Shown one piece after another: positions 36,361 through 43,658 of a stretch of DNA of 64,000 bases. The stretch is from JBBREP01 sp038202885 (lineage in GTDB: Bacteria; Actinomycetota; Acidimicrobiia; IMCC26256; PALSA-610). The translations under genes and the position numbers were made by a program. The DNA lies in contig JBBREP010000012.1 in the NCBI GenBank assembly GCA_038202885.1, forward strand, positions 1 to 64,000, given 5' to 3'. A model generated the notes under the pieces. That model saw only the letters and a program-made list of their open reading frames with translations, was not told the DNA's origin and did not search any database. The stretch's first letter is position 1. Each line of letters opens with the position of its first letter.

Positions 36361-36894
36361 TCAGCCGACGGTGAATGCGGCGCGCATACCCAAGCCGTAG
36401 TGCTTGGCGATGTTGCACACGAGCGCGTACGTACCGGCCTTCATGTCTTTGATCGTGAAGGTGCGCGTATCGCCCGGCTTGAGGTTGGGGTCGCCTGTCT
36501 CGCCGACGTTGACCTCCTCGGCGATCTTGTCGGCGCCGGTCGTGACTGGCGCCGGCGGGTCGCCCGCGTCGACGATCGGCAACTTGTCGAACGCGGTGCT
36601 GGTCTGCAGGACCACCATCTCGTGGTCGATCGTGCCCGTGTTCTTCACGACGAACGTGACGTTGCCCGCTGGGGCGGTCGCCGGCGTGGCAACCAACGTC
36701 ATCTTGGCGGTCAGCCCGGCCGTGTCACTCACCACGACGTTGATGGTCGTGCCACCGCTCGTCGACGGGACCGTGACCCCTCCCCCACCCCCGGTTGTCG
36801 AGGATCCCTTCGAAGAGCTGCTGCCGCACCCCGCTACTGCAAAAAGTCCAGCCGCGAGAACGCTTGCGATGACGTAGTGCCGTCCATGTTGCAT
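36361..36894 (-). CDS. Cupredoxin-like copper lipoprotein
   Basis: A 177-residue exported protein. The lipobox VAGC ends a signal peptide at about residues 1-22, followed by a Ser/Gly/Thr linker. The rest is a plastocyanin-type fold. Type 1 copper ligands are visible: an early His in TIDHEMVVL, then Cys, His and Met in VCNIAKHYGLGM. It would carry electrons on the outer face of the membrane, probably to or from the neighbouring cytochrome c. The ATG at 36894 is chosen because the signal peptide starts there; the longer frame upstream is not protein-like. Confidence 0.9.
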   Translation of the reverse strand: MQHGRHYVIASVLAAGLFAVAGCGSSSSKGSSTTGGGGGVTVPSTSGGTTINVVVSDTAGLTAKMTLVATPATAPAGNVTFVVKNTGTIDHEMVVLQTSTAFDKLPIVDAGDPPAPVTTGADKIAEEVNVGETGDPNLKPGDTRTFTIKDMKAGTYALVCNIAKHYGLGMRAAFTVG

Positions 36895-36908
36895 GGCCGG
36901 TCCTCGAT

Positions 36909-37160
36909 TCAGTTCGGACGACGCCCAGTGGCGTCGCGCAGGGCGAGTGGTTCCGGGAACGACGGTACGGATTGCCGCGCCGGTCCAGCAGGGCCGAATG
37001 TCACTTCGCGCCGCGCCGAACGGATCGTGTAGTTCATCAGCTGCGGCGGCATCATGTGCCATGCATTGGGCTCCTCGGCGAGCGAAATCCATCGATTCCA
37101 CAGCGGCCGGGGTCTGGAGCCGTGTTCCCGGACGCGTACCCATATTTGGGCACCGTCCAA
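36909..37160 (-). CDS. Weak open frame, possible small protein
   Basis: The 349-bp spacer between the cupredoxin and sulfur-carrier genes holds one minus-strand frame of 83 codons with a protein-like middle (LWNRWISLAEEPNAWHMMPP). It can only start at a TTG (37160) without a clear ribosome-binding site, and an in-frame stop lies about 10 codons upstream. It could be a real small protein, a decayed gene or chance. Confidence 0.3.
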   Translation of the reverse strand: MDGAQIWVRVREHGSRPRPLWNRWISLAEEPNAWHMMPPQLMNYTIRSARREVTFGPAGPARQSVPSFPEPLALRDATGRRPN

Positions 37161-37243
37161 CGCGATTGGGTTGGTGACGCGCTGAGGCGAAACCTATACC
37201 TCGCGAAGCATCGATGGGCGCGATCCCACGCGCGGGTGGTCCG

Positions 37244-37519
37244 TCAGCCGCCAGCAACGGCAGGGACGATGCTGAGCACCTGGCCGTCGGTCACCGCGGT
37301 GTTTGTGCCGTCGAGGAAGCGAATGTCTTCTTCGGCAAGGAACACGTTGACGAAACGGCGCAGCGTGCCGGCGTCGTCAAAGAGGCGTTCGCCGAAACCC
37401 GGGTGGAGCACGTCGAGGTTCCTCAACGCATCGTTGACAGTGGCACCATCACATGACACCTCCGATGCGCCGCCCGAAAGATTACGCAACTGCGTGGGGA
37501 TGCGGACGGTGACTGGCAT
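37244..37519 (-). CDS. ThiS/MoaD-family sulfur carrier protein
   Basis: A 91-residue ubiquitin-fold protein ending in Gly-Gly (IVPAVAGG), the diagnostic C-terminus that is adenylated and thiocarboxylated. The FVNVFLAEEDIRFLDG and VTDGQVLSIVPAV strands fit MoaD/CysO. The ATG at 37519 overlaps the stop of the thrC-like gene (TGATG), so the two are translationally coupled; a GTG at 37522 is an alternative. It is not near the molybdopterin or thiamine genes. Coupling to a PLP enzyme and the upstream SAM riboswitch point to sulfur transfer into an amino acid, as CysO does for CysM in mycobacteria. Confidence 0.9.
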   Translation of the reverse strand: MPVTVRIPTQLRNLSGGASEVSCDGATVNDALRNLDVLHPGFGERLFDDAGTLRRFVNVFLAEEDIRFLDGTNTAVTDGQVLSIVPAVAGG

Positions 37520-38754
37520 CACTGCTCCTCGATAGTGAACGCGGACTGGAACGCGTCGATGTTCGGTGCGATCGTCGCGGTTGGTCCGACCACCTTGTCG
37601 ACCGCGTCAAGCGTCTTCAAGCCGTGCCCGGTGATGTAGGCGACCACGCGCTCATCGGGTCGGACCACGCCGTCGCGAGCGAGCTTTTGCAGTGTGGCAA
37701 TCGTGACGCCACCCGCCGTCTCGGCGAAAATGCCCTCCGTCTGCGCGAGCAGGCGAATTCCGTCGACGATCTCGTCGTCGGTCACCGCCGCCATGCCACC
37801 ACCGCTGCGCTTGACCACATCGAGCGCGAAGTAGCCGTCGGCCGGGTTGCCGATCGCGAGCGACTTGGCAATCGTGTCCGGCTTCACCGGCTTGATCGTG
37901 TCGCTCTCCGAGAGGAACGCTCCTGCGACGGGCGAGCACCCGAGCGCCTGGGCACCGCTCACCCGCACCTGCGGCTCCTCGTCGAGCAGGCCGACCTTGT
38001 AGAGCTCGGCGAAACCCTTGTCGATTTTCGTGAGCAACGAGCCGCTCGCGACGGGAACGACGACGTGGTCGGGCGTCTGCCATCCGAGCTGTTCGGCGGT
38101 TTCGAACGCCAACGTCTTCGAACCCTCGGCGTAGAACGGTCGCACGTTCACGTTCACGAACGCCCAGGGGTAGGTGCCGGCGAGTTCGGCGCAGAGGCGG
38201 TTGACGTCGTCATAGTTGCCGTTGACCGCAACGACGTTGCCGCCATAGACCGACGTCGTGACGATCTTCCCGGCCTCGAGATCGGCGGGCACGAACACGT
38301 AGCTCTTCAGGCCGGCGTGGGCGGCGTGGGCCGCCACTGAATTCGCGAGGTTGCCCGTGGACGCGCACGCCACGGTCTTGAAGCCGAGCTCGAGCGCCTT
38401 GCTCAATGCAACGGCAACAACGCGATCCTTGAATGAGTTCGTCGGGTTCAACGTGTCGTTCTTGATCCACACTTCGCCGAGTCCGAGCGCCTCGGCGAGC
38501 CGGTCAGCGCGCACGAGCGGCGTGTACCCCGCACCAAGGTCGATGGCGCTGTCGACATCGACGGGCAGCAGATCGGCGTAGCGCCAGATCGTGTCTGGAC
38601 CTGCGGCGATCGAAGCGCGGCTGACCGACGCGCTGATGGCGTCGTAGTCGTAGACCACCTCGAGCGGGCCGAAGCACCACTCACACGTATATATGGCGGC
38701 CGTCTCGTAATCGTGACCGCATTCCCGACAACGCAACCCCAGAACATGGGCCAT
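37519..38754 (-). CDS. thrC: Threonine synthase-like PLP enzyme
   Basis: A 411-residue fold-type II PLP enzyme. An N-terminal zinc ribbon (Cys 9, 12, 24, 27) is followed by the catalytic domain with the PLP Lys 109 in NPTNSFKDR and the phosphate-binding ACASTGNLANSVAAH. Family assignment is threonine synthase, acting on O-phosphohomoserine. Two things suggest a different product: a SAM riboswitch sits in the leader, and a sulfur carrier gene overlaps the stop. A plausible alternative is O-phosphohomoserine plus carrier thiocarboxylate giving homocysteine. The ATG at 38754 has GGAAGGA upstream; the longer frame runs through the riboswitch. Confidence 0.88.
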   Translation of the reverse strand: MAHVLGLRCRECGHDYETAAIYTCEWCFGPLEVVYDYDAISASVSRASIAAGPDTIWRYADLLPVDVDSAIDLGAGYTPLVRADRLAEALGLGEVWIKNDTLNPTNSFKDRVVAVALSKALELGFKTVACASTGNLANSVAAHAAHAGLKSYVFVPADLEAGKIVTTSVYGGNVVAVNGNYDDVNRLCAELAGTYPWAFVNVNVRPFYAEGSKTLAFETAEQLGWQTPDHVVVPVASGSLLTKIDKGFAELYKVGLLDEEPQVRVSGAQALGCSPVAGAFLSESDTIKPVKPDTIAKSLAIGNPADGYFALDVVKRSGGGMAAVTDDEIVDGIRLLAQTEGIFAETAGGVTIATLQKLARDGVVRPDERVVAYITGHGLKTLDAVDKVVGPTATIAPNIDAFQSAFTIEEQ

Positions 38755-38823
38755 GACTCGGTGTCCTTCCGTCTCGTGCGCGCTCGTCGTGAGCGCCTCG
38801 AGCGGGGTACCGCTGTCGGCTCT

Positions 38824-38923
38824 CTCATCGATCAGGCATTGGCACCTGACACCGGGTGGACGAACCACTCGGGGCTGGTTGCCGCGGCGTCGAAGGGCCT
38901 GTCCCTCAGCCGCTCTGGATGAG
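38824..38923 (-). promoter_or_regulatory. SAM-I-type (S-box) riboswitch
   Basis: Read on the minus strand, the closing stem P1 is CTCATC/GATGAG (38918-38923 with 38824-38829). Inside are conserved S-box pieces in order: AGAGCGGCTGAGGGA, GGCCC, GGCAACC (38877-38883) and GGTGCCAA (38839-38846). The order and spacing match the SAM-I class. It ends 70 nt before the thrC-like ATG. High S-adenosylmethionine should reduce expression; no strong terminator is evident, so control may be at translation. Confidence 0.88.
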
Positions 38924-38999
38924 CGCGTGTTGCTTTGTGTGTTATCGGCGATCGTACCAGGAGGAATAGCGGCGATTGCAAGCCGGTTATCGTCGCCGC

Positions 39000-40016
39000 A
39001 TGGGTGCGCCGCCGGGTCAGGGCCAAGAACCGCCACGTACCAAGGGCGAACGCCGCGTCGGCGCACGTCCCAACATCGTGGGCCACCTCAGCACGGCGCT
39101 GGCCCACGCCGAGTTGCTTGAGTCCAAACGGGCCGCGGGCCTCACGATCTCGGTCTGTCTGCCCGCGCGCAACGAGGAAACGACGATCGGCCACATCGTC
39201 GGCACCGTGCGGCGCGATCTCATGGAGACCACGGCGATCGTCGACGAGATCGTCGTGATCGACGACGGCTCCTCGGACGACACCGCGGCAGCAGCACGCG
39301 ATGAAGGCGCCCGCGTCGTTGGCGAAGCGTCGATCCTGCGTTCGTTGCCGGTCGGCGCGGGCAAGGGCAACGCGCTGTGGAAGTCGCTCGACGCGTGTCA
39401 CAGCGACATCATCTGTTGGGTCGACGCCGACATTCGCAACTTCGGCTCGCACTTCGTGACGCGCCTCGTCGCGCCGTTGCTCGAAACACCTTCGGTCGTG
39501 TTCTCCAAGGCGTACTACCGCCGGCCCTATCACGGTGAGCCCACTGGTGGCGGTCGCGTCACCGAGCTCATGGCGCGCCCGCTGCTGTCGCACCTGTTCC
39601 CCACGCTCGCCGACATCGTGCAGCCGCTCGCAGGCGAATACGCCGGACGGCGCGACGCGCTCGAGACCATCCCGTTCGTACAAGGATGGGGGGTCGAGCT
39701 CGGACTGTTGATCGATCTCTGCACTCGCTTCGGGCGCGACGCGATCACGCAGGTGGATCTCGGCGTGCGCGAACACCGCAACCGCCCACTTGCCGAACTC
39801 GGTGCACCCGCGCTCGCGATCCTCGTGACCGCGTTGCAGCGCGCCGGCCTCGAAGACGTCGGCCCGGGCATCGTCGAGTTGCTCGGCTTCGACGAATTCG
39901 CTGCGCCGCGTCATGTCGAGGTGACCACCGCGCAACGCCCGCCGATCATCGGCTTCGCCGAATACCTCGCCCACCACCACACACAGAGCGATTCCCCCGC
40001 GACGGGCGTCGTTTGA
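39000..40016 (+). CDS. gpgS: Glucosyl-3-phosphoglycerate synthase
   Basis: A 338-residue GT81-type glycosyltransferase that joins glucose from a sugar nucleotide to 3-phosphoglycerate, the first step to glucosylglycerate and methylglucose lipopolysaccharides. Key segments are ISVCLPARNEETTIG (nucleotide binding), GKGNALWKSL, the DADIRNF metal motif, VFSKAYYRRPY and GGGRVTELMARPLL. The N-terminal 25 residues are Gly/Arg/Pro-rich. The ATG at 39000 is used. No phosphatase GpgP gene is adjacent. The stop codon lies inside a family 2 palindrome arm. Confidence 0.93.
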   Translation: MGAPPGQGQEPPRTKGERRVGARPNIVGHLSTALAHAELLESKRAAGLTISVCLPARNEETTIGHIVGTVRRDLMETTAIVDEIVVIDDGSSDDTAAAARDEGARVVGEASILRSLPVGAGKGNALWKSLDACHSDIICWVDADIRNFGSHFVTRLVAPLLETPSVVFSKAYYRRPYHGEPTGGGRVTELMARPLLSHLFPTLADIVQPLAGEYAGRRDALETIPFVQGWGVELGLLIDLCTRFGRDAITQVDLGVREHRNRPLAELGAPALAILVTALQRAGLEDVGPGIVELLGFDEFAAPRHVEVTTAQRPPIIGFAEYLAHHHTQSDSPATGVV

Positions 40017-40045
40017 GGGTCACATAGACCCCCGAAACGACGCCC
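40004..40045. repeat. Family 2 palindrome, copy 3, overlapping the gpgS stop
   Basis: GGGCGTCGTTT (40004-40014) pairs with AAACGACGCCC (40035-40045), with an inner GGGTC/GACCC. The TGA of gpgS is at 40014-40016, so the left arm encodes the last codons. It sits between convergent genes and could terminate both. Confidence 0.85.
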
Positions 40046-40052
40046 GGTGCGA

Positions 40053-41081
40053 TCAGGTCCAGGGTTCGGTGCGGGCAGCTTCGAGGGCTGCTTCTTCGCA
40101 GAGCAACGCGGCGCGGGCCATGGCGTCGCCGTGGTCCCACGCGCGTTCGGCGAGCGTGAACACGCGCACACCGTTCGCCTCGAGCCGCTCACGCGTCGCG
40201 GCCTCGGCCGTGCCGCAGATGACCACCCGATGTGCGATGCCCGCGCCGGCCGCGGCATCGAGCACGCCACCGACGACCTTGCCGTCGAGGCTCGGCGCGT
40301 CGACGCGCCCCTCACCGGTCACGACGAGGTCACACCCGACGAGGCGCTCATCGAGTTGCACCGCGCCGGCGATCACATCGAAGCCGGCTTCGAGCCGCGC
40401 GCCGATCGCCGCCAGGCCGCCCGCGAGCCCACCGGCTGCGCCTCCACCTTCGAGCTCGCGCACGTCGACGCCGGTGCGTTGCGCGTACTGATCGGCGAGC
40501 ATTTCGAGTCGTCGCCGCAACAACTCGACTTGCGCGCGCGTCGCGCCCTTCTGCGGCCCGTACACGTCGGCGGCGTCGACGAACCGCGTCGTGACGTCAC
40601 AGCCCACCGTGACATCGAGCCCGCCCAGCGTCCACTGCAGTGCGTCGATAGCGCCGAGGCCTCCGTCGGTCGTGGCGCTGCCGCCCACGGCGACGACGAC
40701 TCGTTTGCAACCAGCGCGGCGCGCCGCGTCGATGAGTTGGCCGGTGCCGCGCGTGGACGCGCGTAGAGGGTCGTTACGCCCGGCCACGAGCGCGAGGCCG
40801 CTGGCTCGCGCCATCTCGATGACCGCAGTGCCGCCGGGCAACATCGCCCATTGCGCATCGACCGACGCACCGAGGGGACCGTCGACGGTCACGTAGCGCC
40901 GTGAACCACCCAACACGTCCGAGAGCACCGCGAGCGTGCCCTCACCGCCATCGGCCATTGGGATCTGGTCGACGGCATCGAATCCACCGCGGGTCAGGCC
41001 GGCGGCAATCGCGGCTGCGGCCTCGACCGCGTCAAGCGAACCTCTGAACTTGTCTGGCGCGATCACCGCTCGCAACACCAT
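40053..41081 (-). CDS. Glycerate kinase (GlxK/GarK type)
   Basis: A 342-residue glycerate 2-kinase-type enzyme. The start VIAPDKFRGSLDAVEAAAAI, the PMADGGEGTLAVL segment, AVGGSATTDGGLGA and VTGEGRVDAPSLDGKV are all family hallmarks. It phosphorylates D-glycerate, feeding glycolysis. Standing beside gpgS (convergent) it may recycle glycerate released from glucosylglycerate; that pairing is inference. Length is slightly shorter than typical GarK. Confidence 0.93.
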   Translation of the reverse strand: MVLRAVIAPDKFRGSLDAVEAAAAIAAGLTRGGFDAVDQIPMADGGEGTLAVLSDVLGGSRRYVTVDGPLGASVDAQWAMLPGGTAVIEMARASGLALVAGRNDPLRASTRGTGQLIDAARRAGCKRVVVAVGGSATTDGGLGAIDALQWTLGGLDVTVGCDVTTRFVDAADVYGPQKGATRAQVELLRRRLEMLADQYAQRTGVDVRELEGGGAAGGLAGGLAAIGARLEAGFDVIAGAVQLDERLVGCDLVVTGEGRVDAPSLDGKVVGGVLDAAAGAGIAHRVVICGTAEAATRERLEANGVRVFTLAERAWDHGDAMARAALLCEEAALEAARTEPWT

Positions 41082-41115
41082 GTCAGCGTAATGATCGCGG
41101 CGCTACCCTGCGGTC

Positions 41116-42288
41116 GTGACCACCAGTGTTCGCGACACTGCAACGAACGCCGTCGTCCGGCACTTCGACGCGCTCGTTGCCCTGTCGCACCGCATCCATG
41201 CCCACCCTGAGCTGAAGTTCGAAGAGGAACGCTCGAGCGCGTGGACCGCTGGCGTGTTGGCCGACGCCGGCATCGACGTCGAGACCGGTGTATGCGATCT
41301 GCCGACGGCGTTCATTGCTCGCTATGGCGATGGCCCGTTGCACATCGCCATCTGCGCGGAGTACGACGCGCTTCCCGGTGTAGGGCACGCGTGTGGGCAC
41401 AACATCATCGCGGCCGGTGCGGTCGGCGCTGGTCTCGCGTTGGCACCGATCGCTGACGAACTCGGCATCACGGTGAGCGTGATCGGCACACCAGCCGAAG
41501 AGGGCGGGGGCGGCAAGATCCACCTGCTCGACCGCGGCGCATTCGACGGCGTCCACGCGGCGTTGATGGTCCACCCCGGACCGATCGACGGGCTACGGCC
41601 TCGCGTCAGCGCCGTCGCGCACTTCGAGGTCCACGCCACCGGTCGCGCGTCGCACGCGGCCGCGGCTCCCGAACTCGGGGTCAACGCGGCCGACGCGATC
41701 ACGATCGCGCAGGTCGCCATCGGCCTCCTGCGCCAACATCTGCGGCCGACCGATCAGGTGCACGGCATCGTGCTCGACGGCGGCGACGCCGCCAACATCG
41801 TGCCGTCGCACGCGAGCGCCGACTTCATGGTGCGCGCCCGGACGGTCGCCGAACTCGACGTGTTGCGTCCACGCGTCGAGCGGTGTTTCGAGGCCGGCGC
41901 GCTCGCCACAGGCGCGCAGATCGGGTTTCACGACGAATGCCCTACCTATACCCACATGGAGCACGACGATGCGCTCGTTGAGCTCTACCGCCACGGTACC
42001 GAGTCGCTCGGCCGCACGTACCACGACCAAGAGATGACGTTCTCAACCGACATGGGCAACGTTTCGTTGGCCATGCCGTCGATCCATCCGTGCATCGGGA
42101 TCGAGACCGCCGGCGCGGTGAACCATCAGCCGGAGTTCGCCGCCGCGTGCGTGAACGCCTCGGCCGATCGGGCGATCCGCGACAGCGCGCTCGGCATGGC
42201 GCTCACCGTGATCGCGGCGGCCAATGGTCCAGTACGCGAACGTTTGCTCGCGCGAGGTGGCTACCCCACCGCACCGATCGCGACGTAG
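41116..42288 (+). CDS. M20D amidohydrolase (AbgB/IAA-amino acid hydrolase-like)
   Basis: A 390-residue metallohydrolase of the carboxypeptidase Ss1/AbgB group. Typical segments are HRIHAHPELKFEEERSSAW, AEYDALPGVGHACGHN with metal ligands, and GTPAEEGGGGKIHLLDRGAF. The lid domain is near residues 180-290. Substrates of this family are N-acyl or p-aminobenzoyl amino acids. A GTG at 41116 starts the gene, 34 bp from the divergent glycerate kinase. The 3' end overlaps the convergent LytR_C gene by 28 bp. Confidence 0.92.
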   Translation: MTTSVRDTATNAVVRHFDALVALSHRIHAHPELKFEEERSSAWTAGVLADAGIDVETGVCDLPTAFIARYGDGPLHIAICAEYDALPGVGHACGHNIIAAGAVGAGLALAPIADELGITVSVIGTPAEEGGGGKIHLLDRGAFDGVHAALMVHPGPIDGLRPRVSAVAHFEVHATGRASHAAAAPELGVNAADAITIAQVAIGLLRQHLRPTDQVHGIVLDGGDAANIVPSHASADFMVRARTVAELDVLRPRVERCFEAGALATGAQIGFHDECPTYTHMEHDDALVELYRHGTESLGRTYHDQEMTFSTDMGNVSLAMPSIHPCIGIETAGAVNHQPEFAAACVNASADRAIRDSALGMALTVIAAANGPVRERLLARGGYPTAPIAT

Positions 42289-42833
42289 CACTGGACGGTG
42301 GCGGGTACTCCCGTACGCACCTTCCATGCCGCGAGCTTGACCGTGTAGCTCGGAACCTTGATCTTTTTCACCAGCGCCGCACCTTCGGCCTCGAGCCCAG
42401 GCTTGCAATGCACGGTGATACCGCTTTGGTGATAGGTCGCGGTCTTGGCGGCGAGTTGTTTGGTGTATCCCGACGTCTTGATCGCAGCCGAGACATTGGC
42501 CGCCGAATGGTTCGGGCCACCGGCGTTGAGGACGATGACCTGGAGCGCGGCGGGCGCGATCAGCTTGTGGCGCCCGGTGGTCGTCGTGGTCACGCGCGGC
42601 GTCGACCCCGTGGATGACTTGCCCGTCGTGGTGGTGGTCTTCGCCGCGTTGCCGCCGGTGCTCGCCTTGGGCGCACTACCGCCGTCATCAACGATGTTGA
42701 GCATCACGATGCCGATGATGAGCGCGACCACGACCAACGCGACCGTCTTTGCCATCTGGGGGTTCGCGCCGGCCACGAGCTCGCTCGGGGTCGGTCGCTT
42801 TTGGCTACCGCTGGAATCGGCCATGGATGCCAT
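42261..42833 (-). CDS. Membrane-anchored LytR C-terminal-domain protein
   Basis: A 190-residue protein with a short cytoplasmic N-terminus, one membrane helix (about residues 29-47), a Thr/Ser/Gly-rich extracellular linker and a LytR_C domain (APAALQVIVLNAGGPNHSAA onward). Such proteins are common in actinobacterial envelopes and may bind cell-wall polymers. An alternative ATG lies 9 nt downstream. It is followed on the same strand upstream by a DUF3263 gene, a common pairing in actinobacteria. Confidence 0.85.
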   Translation of the reverse strand: MASMADSSGSQKRPTPSELVAGANPQMAKTVALVVVALIIGIVMLNIVDDGGSAPKASTGGNAAKTTTTTGKSSTGSTPRVTTTTTGRHKLIAPAALQVIVLNAGGPNHSAANVSAAIKTSGYTKQLAAKTATYHQSGITVHCKPGLEAEGAALVKKIKVPSYTVKLAAWKVRTGVPATVQCYVAIGAVG

Positions 42834-42881
42834 TCTGCCGCGTCGCAGGCGCGCGCGCCGGACACACCGAATGTTGCAAGG

Positions 42882-43151
42882 TCAGCGGCGGCTGGGGTCG
42901 GCGCGACGGCCTTCGACCCGCACCCGGCGCCGGTCGTCACGCAGGCGGCGCAGGCGCGCCACAGTGAGTGGGTCGTAGGCATACGCGGCGCGCGTATCGA
43001 GCAGCCCGCTCAGCGTTCGGTAGTACGTGGTGGGCGACACGCCGAGGCGCGCACGAATGCTTGCCTCTTTGGGACCGTCGTACGTCCACGATTCGCGTTC
43101 GAAGTCGAGCATGGCGCGCTCGGCCGCGGAAAGGGAACGCTGCGTCGGCAT
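42882..43151 (-). CDS. DUF3263 family protein
   Basis: An 89-residue basic protein. The core ERAMLDFERESWTYDGPKEA, IRARLGVSPTTYYRTLSGLL and DPLTVARLRRLRDDR matches DUF3263, an actinobacterial family of helix-turn-helix appearance and unknown function. The ATG at 43151 fits the family start (QRSLSAAERAML). A longer frame upstream crosses family 1 repeats and should be ignored. It precedes the LytR_C gene by about 48 bp, probably one operon. Confidence 0.88.
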   Translation of the reverse strand: MPTQRSLSAAERAMLDFERESWTYDGPKEASIRARLGVSPTTYYRTLSGLLDTRAAYAYDPLTVARLRRLRDDRRRVRVEGRRADPSRR

Positions 43152-43206
43152 AGCCGCACGATCAAAGCAGACGCAGATAGCAAGTTGGTGGATGCTCAAA
43201 TCTATT

Positions 43207-43275
43207 GCGCCTACTCTGTCCGGCGCGGCGAGCGATCGCATATGCCGGCGACTCCGCAGCGAGGTGAGCGATCGC
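43207..43275 (-). repeat. Family 1 element, copy C-prime (minus orientation)
   Basis: Read on the minus strand: left arm GCGATCGC (43268-43275), 28-nt loop containing ACCTCGCTGCGGAG, right arm GCGATCGC (43232-43239), then TCGCCG and a tail hairpin variant whose arms are GCGCC...GGCGC (43207-43227). It stands head to head with the next copy. Confidence 0.8.
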
Positions 43276-43343
43276 CGCACGCGGCGCAAGGTCGACCTGT
43301 TATTCGCGACCGCAAACCATCGCACGACCCCGCGCCCGGCGCG

Positions 43344-43413
43344 GCGGCTGCACAACCTTGTTGCTGCAAGACCGGCCCACAGCAGCCGCTCGCCGTGTCG
43401 CCGAAGGCGACAC
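43344..43413 (+). repeat. Family 1 element, copy C
   Basis: Left arm GCGGCTGC (43344-43351) and right arm GCAGCCGC (43382-43389) are exact reverse complements though neither matches other copies. The 30-nt loop contains AACCTTGTTGCTGCAAGACC. TCGCC follows, then the alternative tail hairpin GTGTCGCCGAAGGCGACAC (43395-43413) and CAAAGAG. Confidence 0.85.
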
Positions 43414-43443
43414 AAAGAGAGACGAGCGACACAAAGAGACGCG

Positions 43444-43505
43444 CGGCGACCGGAGCAGCCCAGGAGCGAGGAACGAGCGAGATGGGTGCGCAGGAAGCTC
43501 GCCGT
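43444..43505 (+). repeat. Family 1 module 2, copy in the tRNA-Thr downstream region
   Basis: Begins CGGCGACCGGAGCAGCCCAG and ends GGAAGCTCGCCG. Outer GGCGA/TCGCC and inner GCAGCCCA/TGGGTGC can pair. Nearly the same 60 bp occurs at 25433-25492 and, inverted, at 47979-48041. It is directly followed by the GTGTCGCC hairpin. Confidence 0.8.
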
Positions 43506-43574
43506 GTCGCCGAAGGCGACACAAAGAGAGACGAGGCGACACAAAGAGAGACGAGGCGACACAAAGAGAGACGA
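43504..43574 (+). repeat. Tail hairpin plus threefold 20-bp tandem repeat abutting tRNA-Thr
   Basis: The GTGTCGCCGAAGGCGACAC hairpin (43504-43522) leads into three copies of a 20-bp unit, GGCGACACAAAGAGAGACGA, ending at 43574, one base from the tRNA 3' end. The tandem copies begin with the right half of the hairpin stem. Confidence 0.85.
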
Positions 43575-43646
43575 GCCGGGTGTGGGACTCGAACCCACGA
43601 CCTACGCATTACAAGTGCGTTGCTCTACCAGCTGAGCCAACCCGGC
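43575..43646 (-). tRNA. tRNA-Thr (anticodon TGT)
   Basis: The minus strand reads GCCGGGT ... ACCCGGC as a perfect 7-bp acceptor stem, with a D-arm GCTCAGCTGGTAGAGC, anticodon arm ACGCA-CTTGTAA-TGCGT giving anticodon TGT (Thr, codon ACA), and the T-arm GTGGGTTCGAGTCCCAC. CCA is not encoded. It lies 12 bp after the rlmB stop on the same strand. Confidence 0.97.
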
Positions 43647-43658
43647 GCGATGCGACGG

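Noticed and set aside
43344..43389. Integron attC site
   Set aside because: The hairpin shape is suggestive, but the RYYYAAC and GTTRRRY core boxes are not correctly placed and no integrase is seen.
43207..43574. CRISPR array
   Set aside because: Repeats are few, palindromic, of unequal spacing and found at several loci; no cas gene is present.
42882..43598. A 238-codon version of the DUF3263 gene
   Set aside because: The extension reads through two family 1 repeats and tandem repeats; the real family starts at the ATG at 43151.
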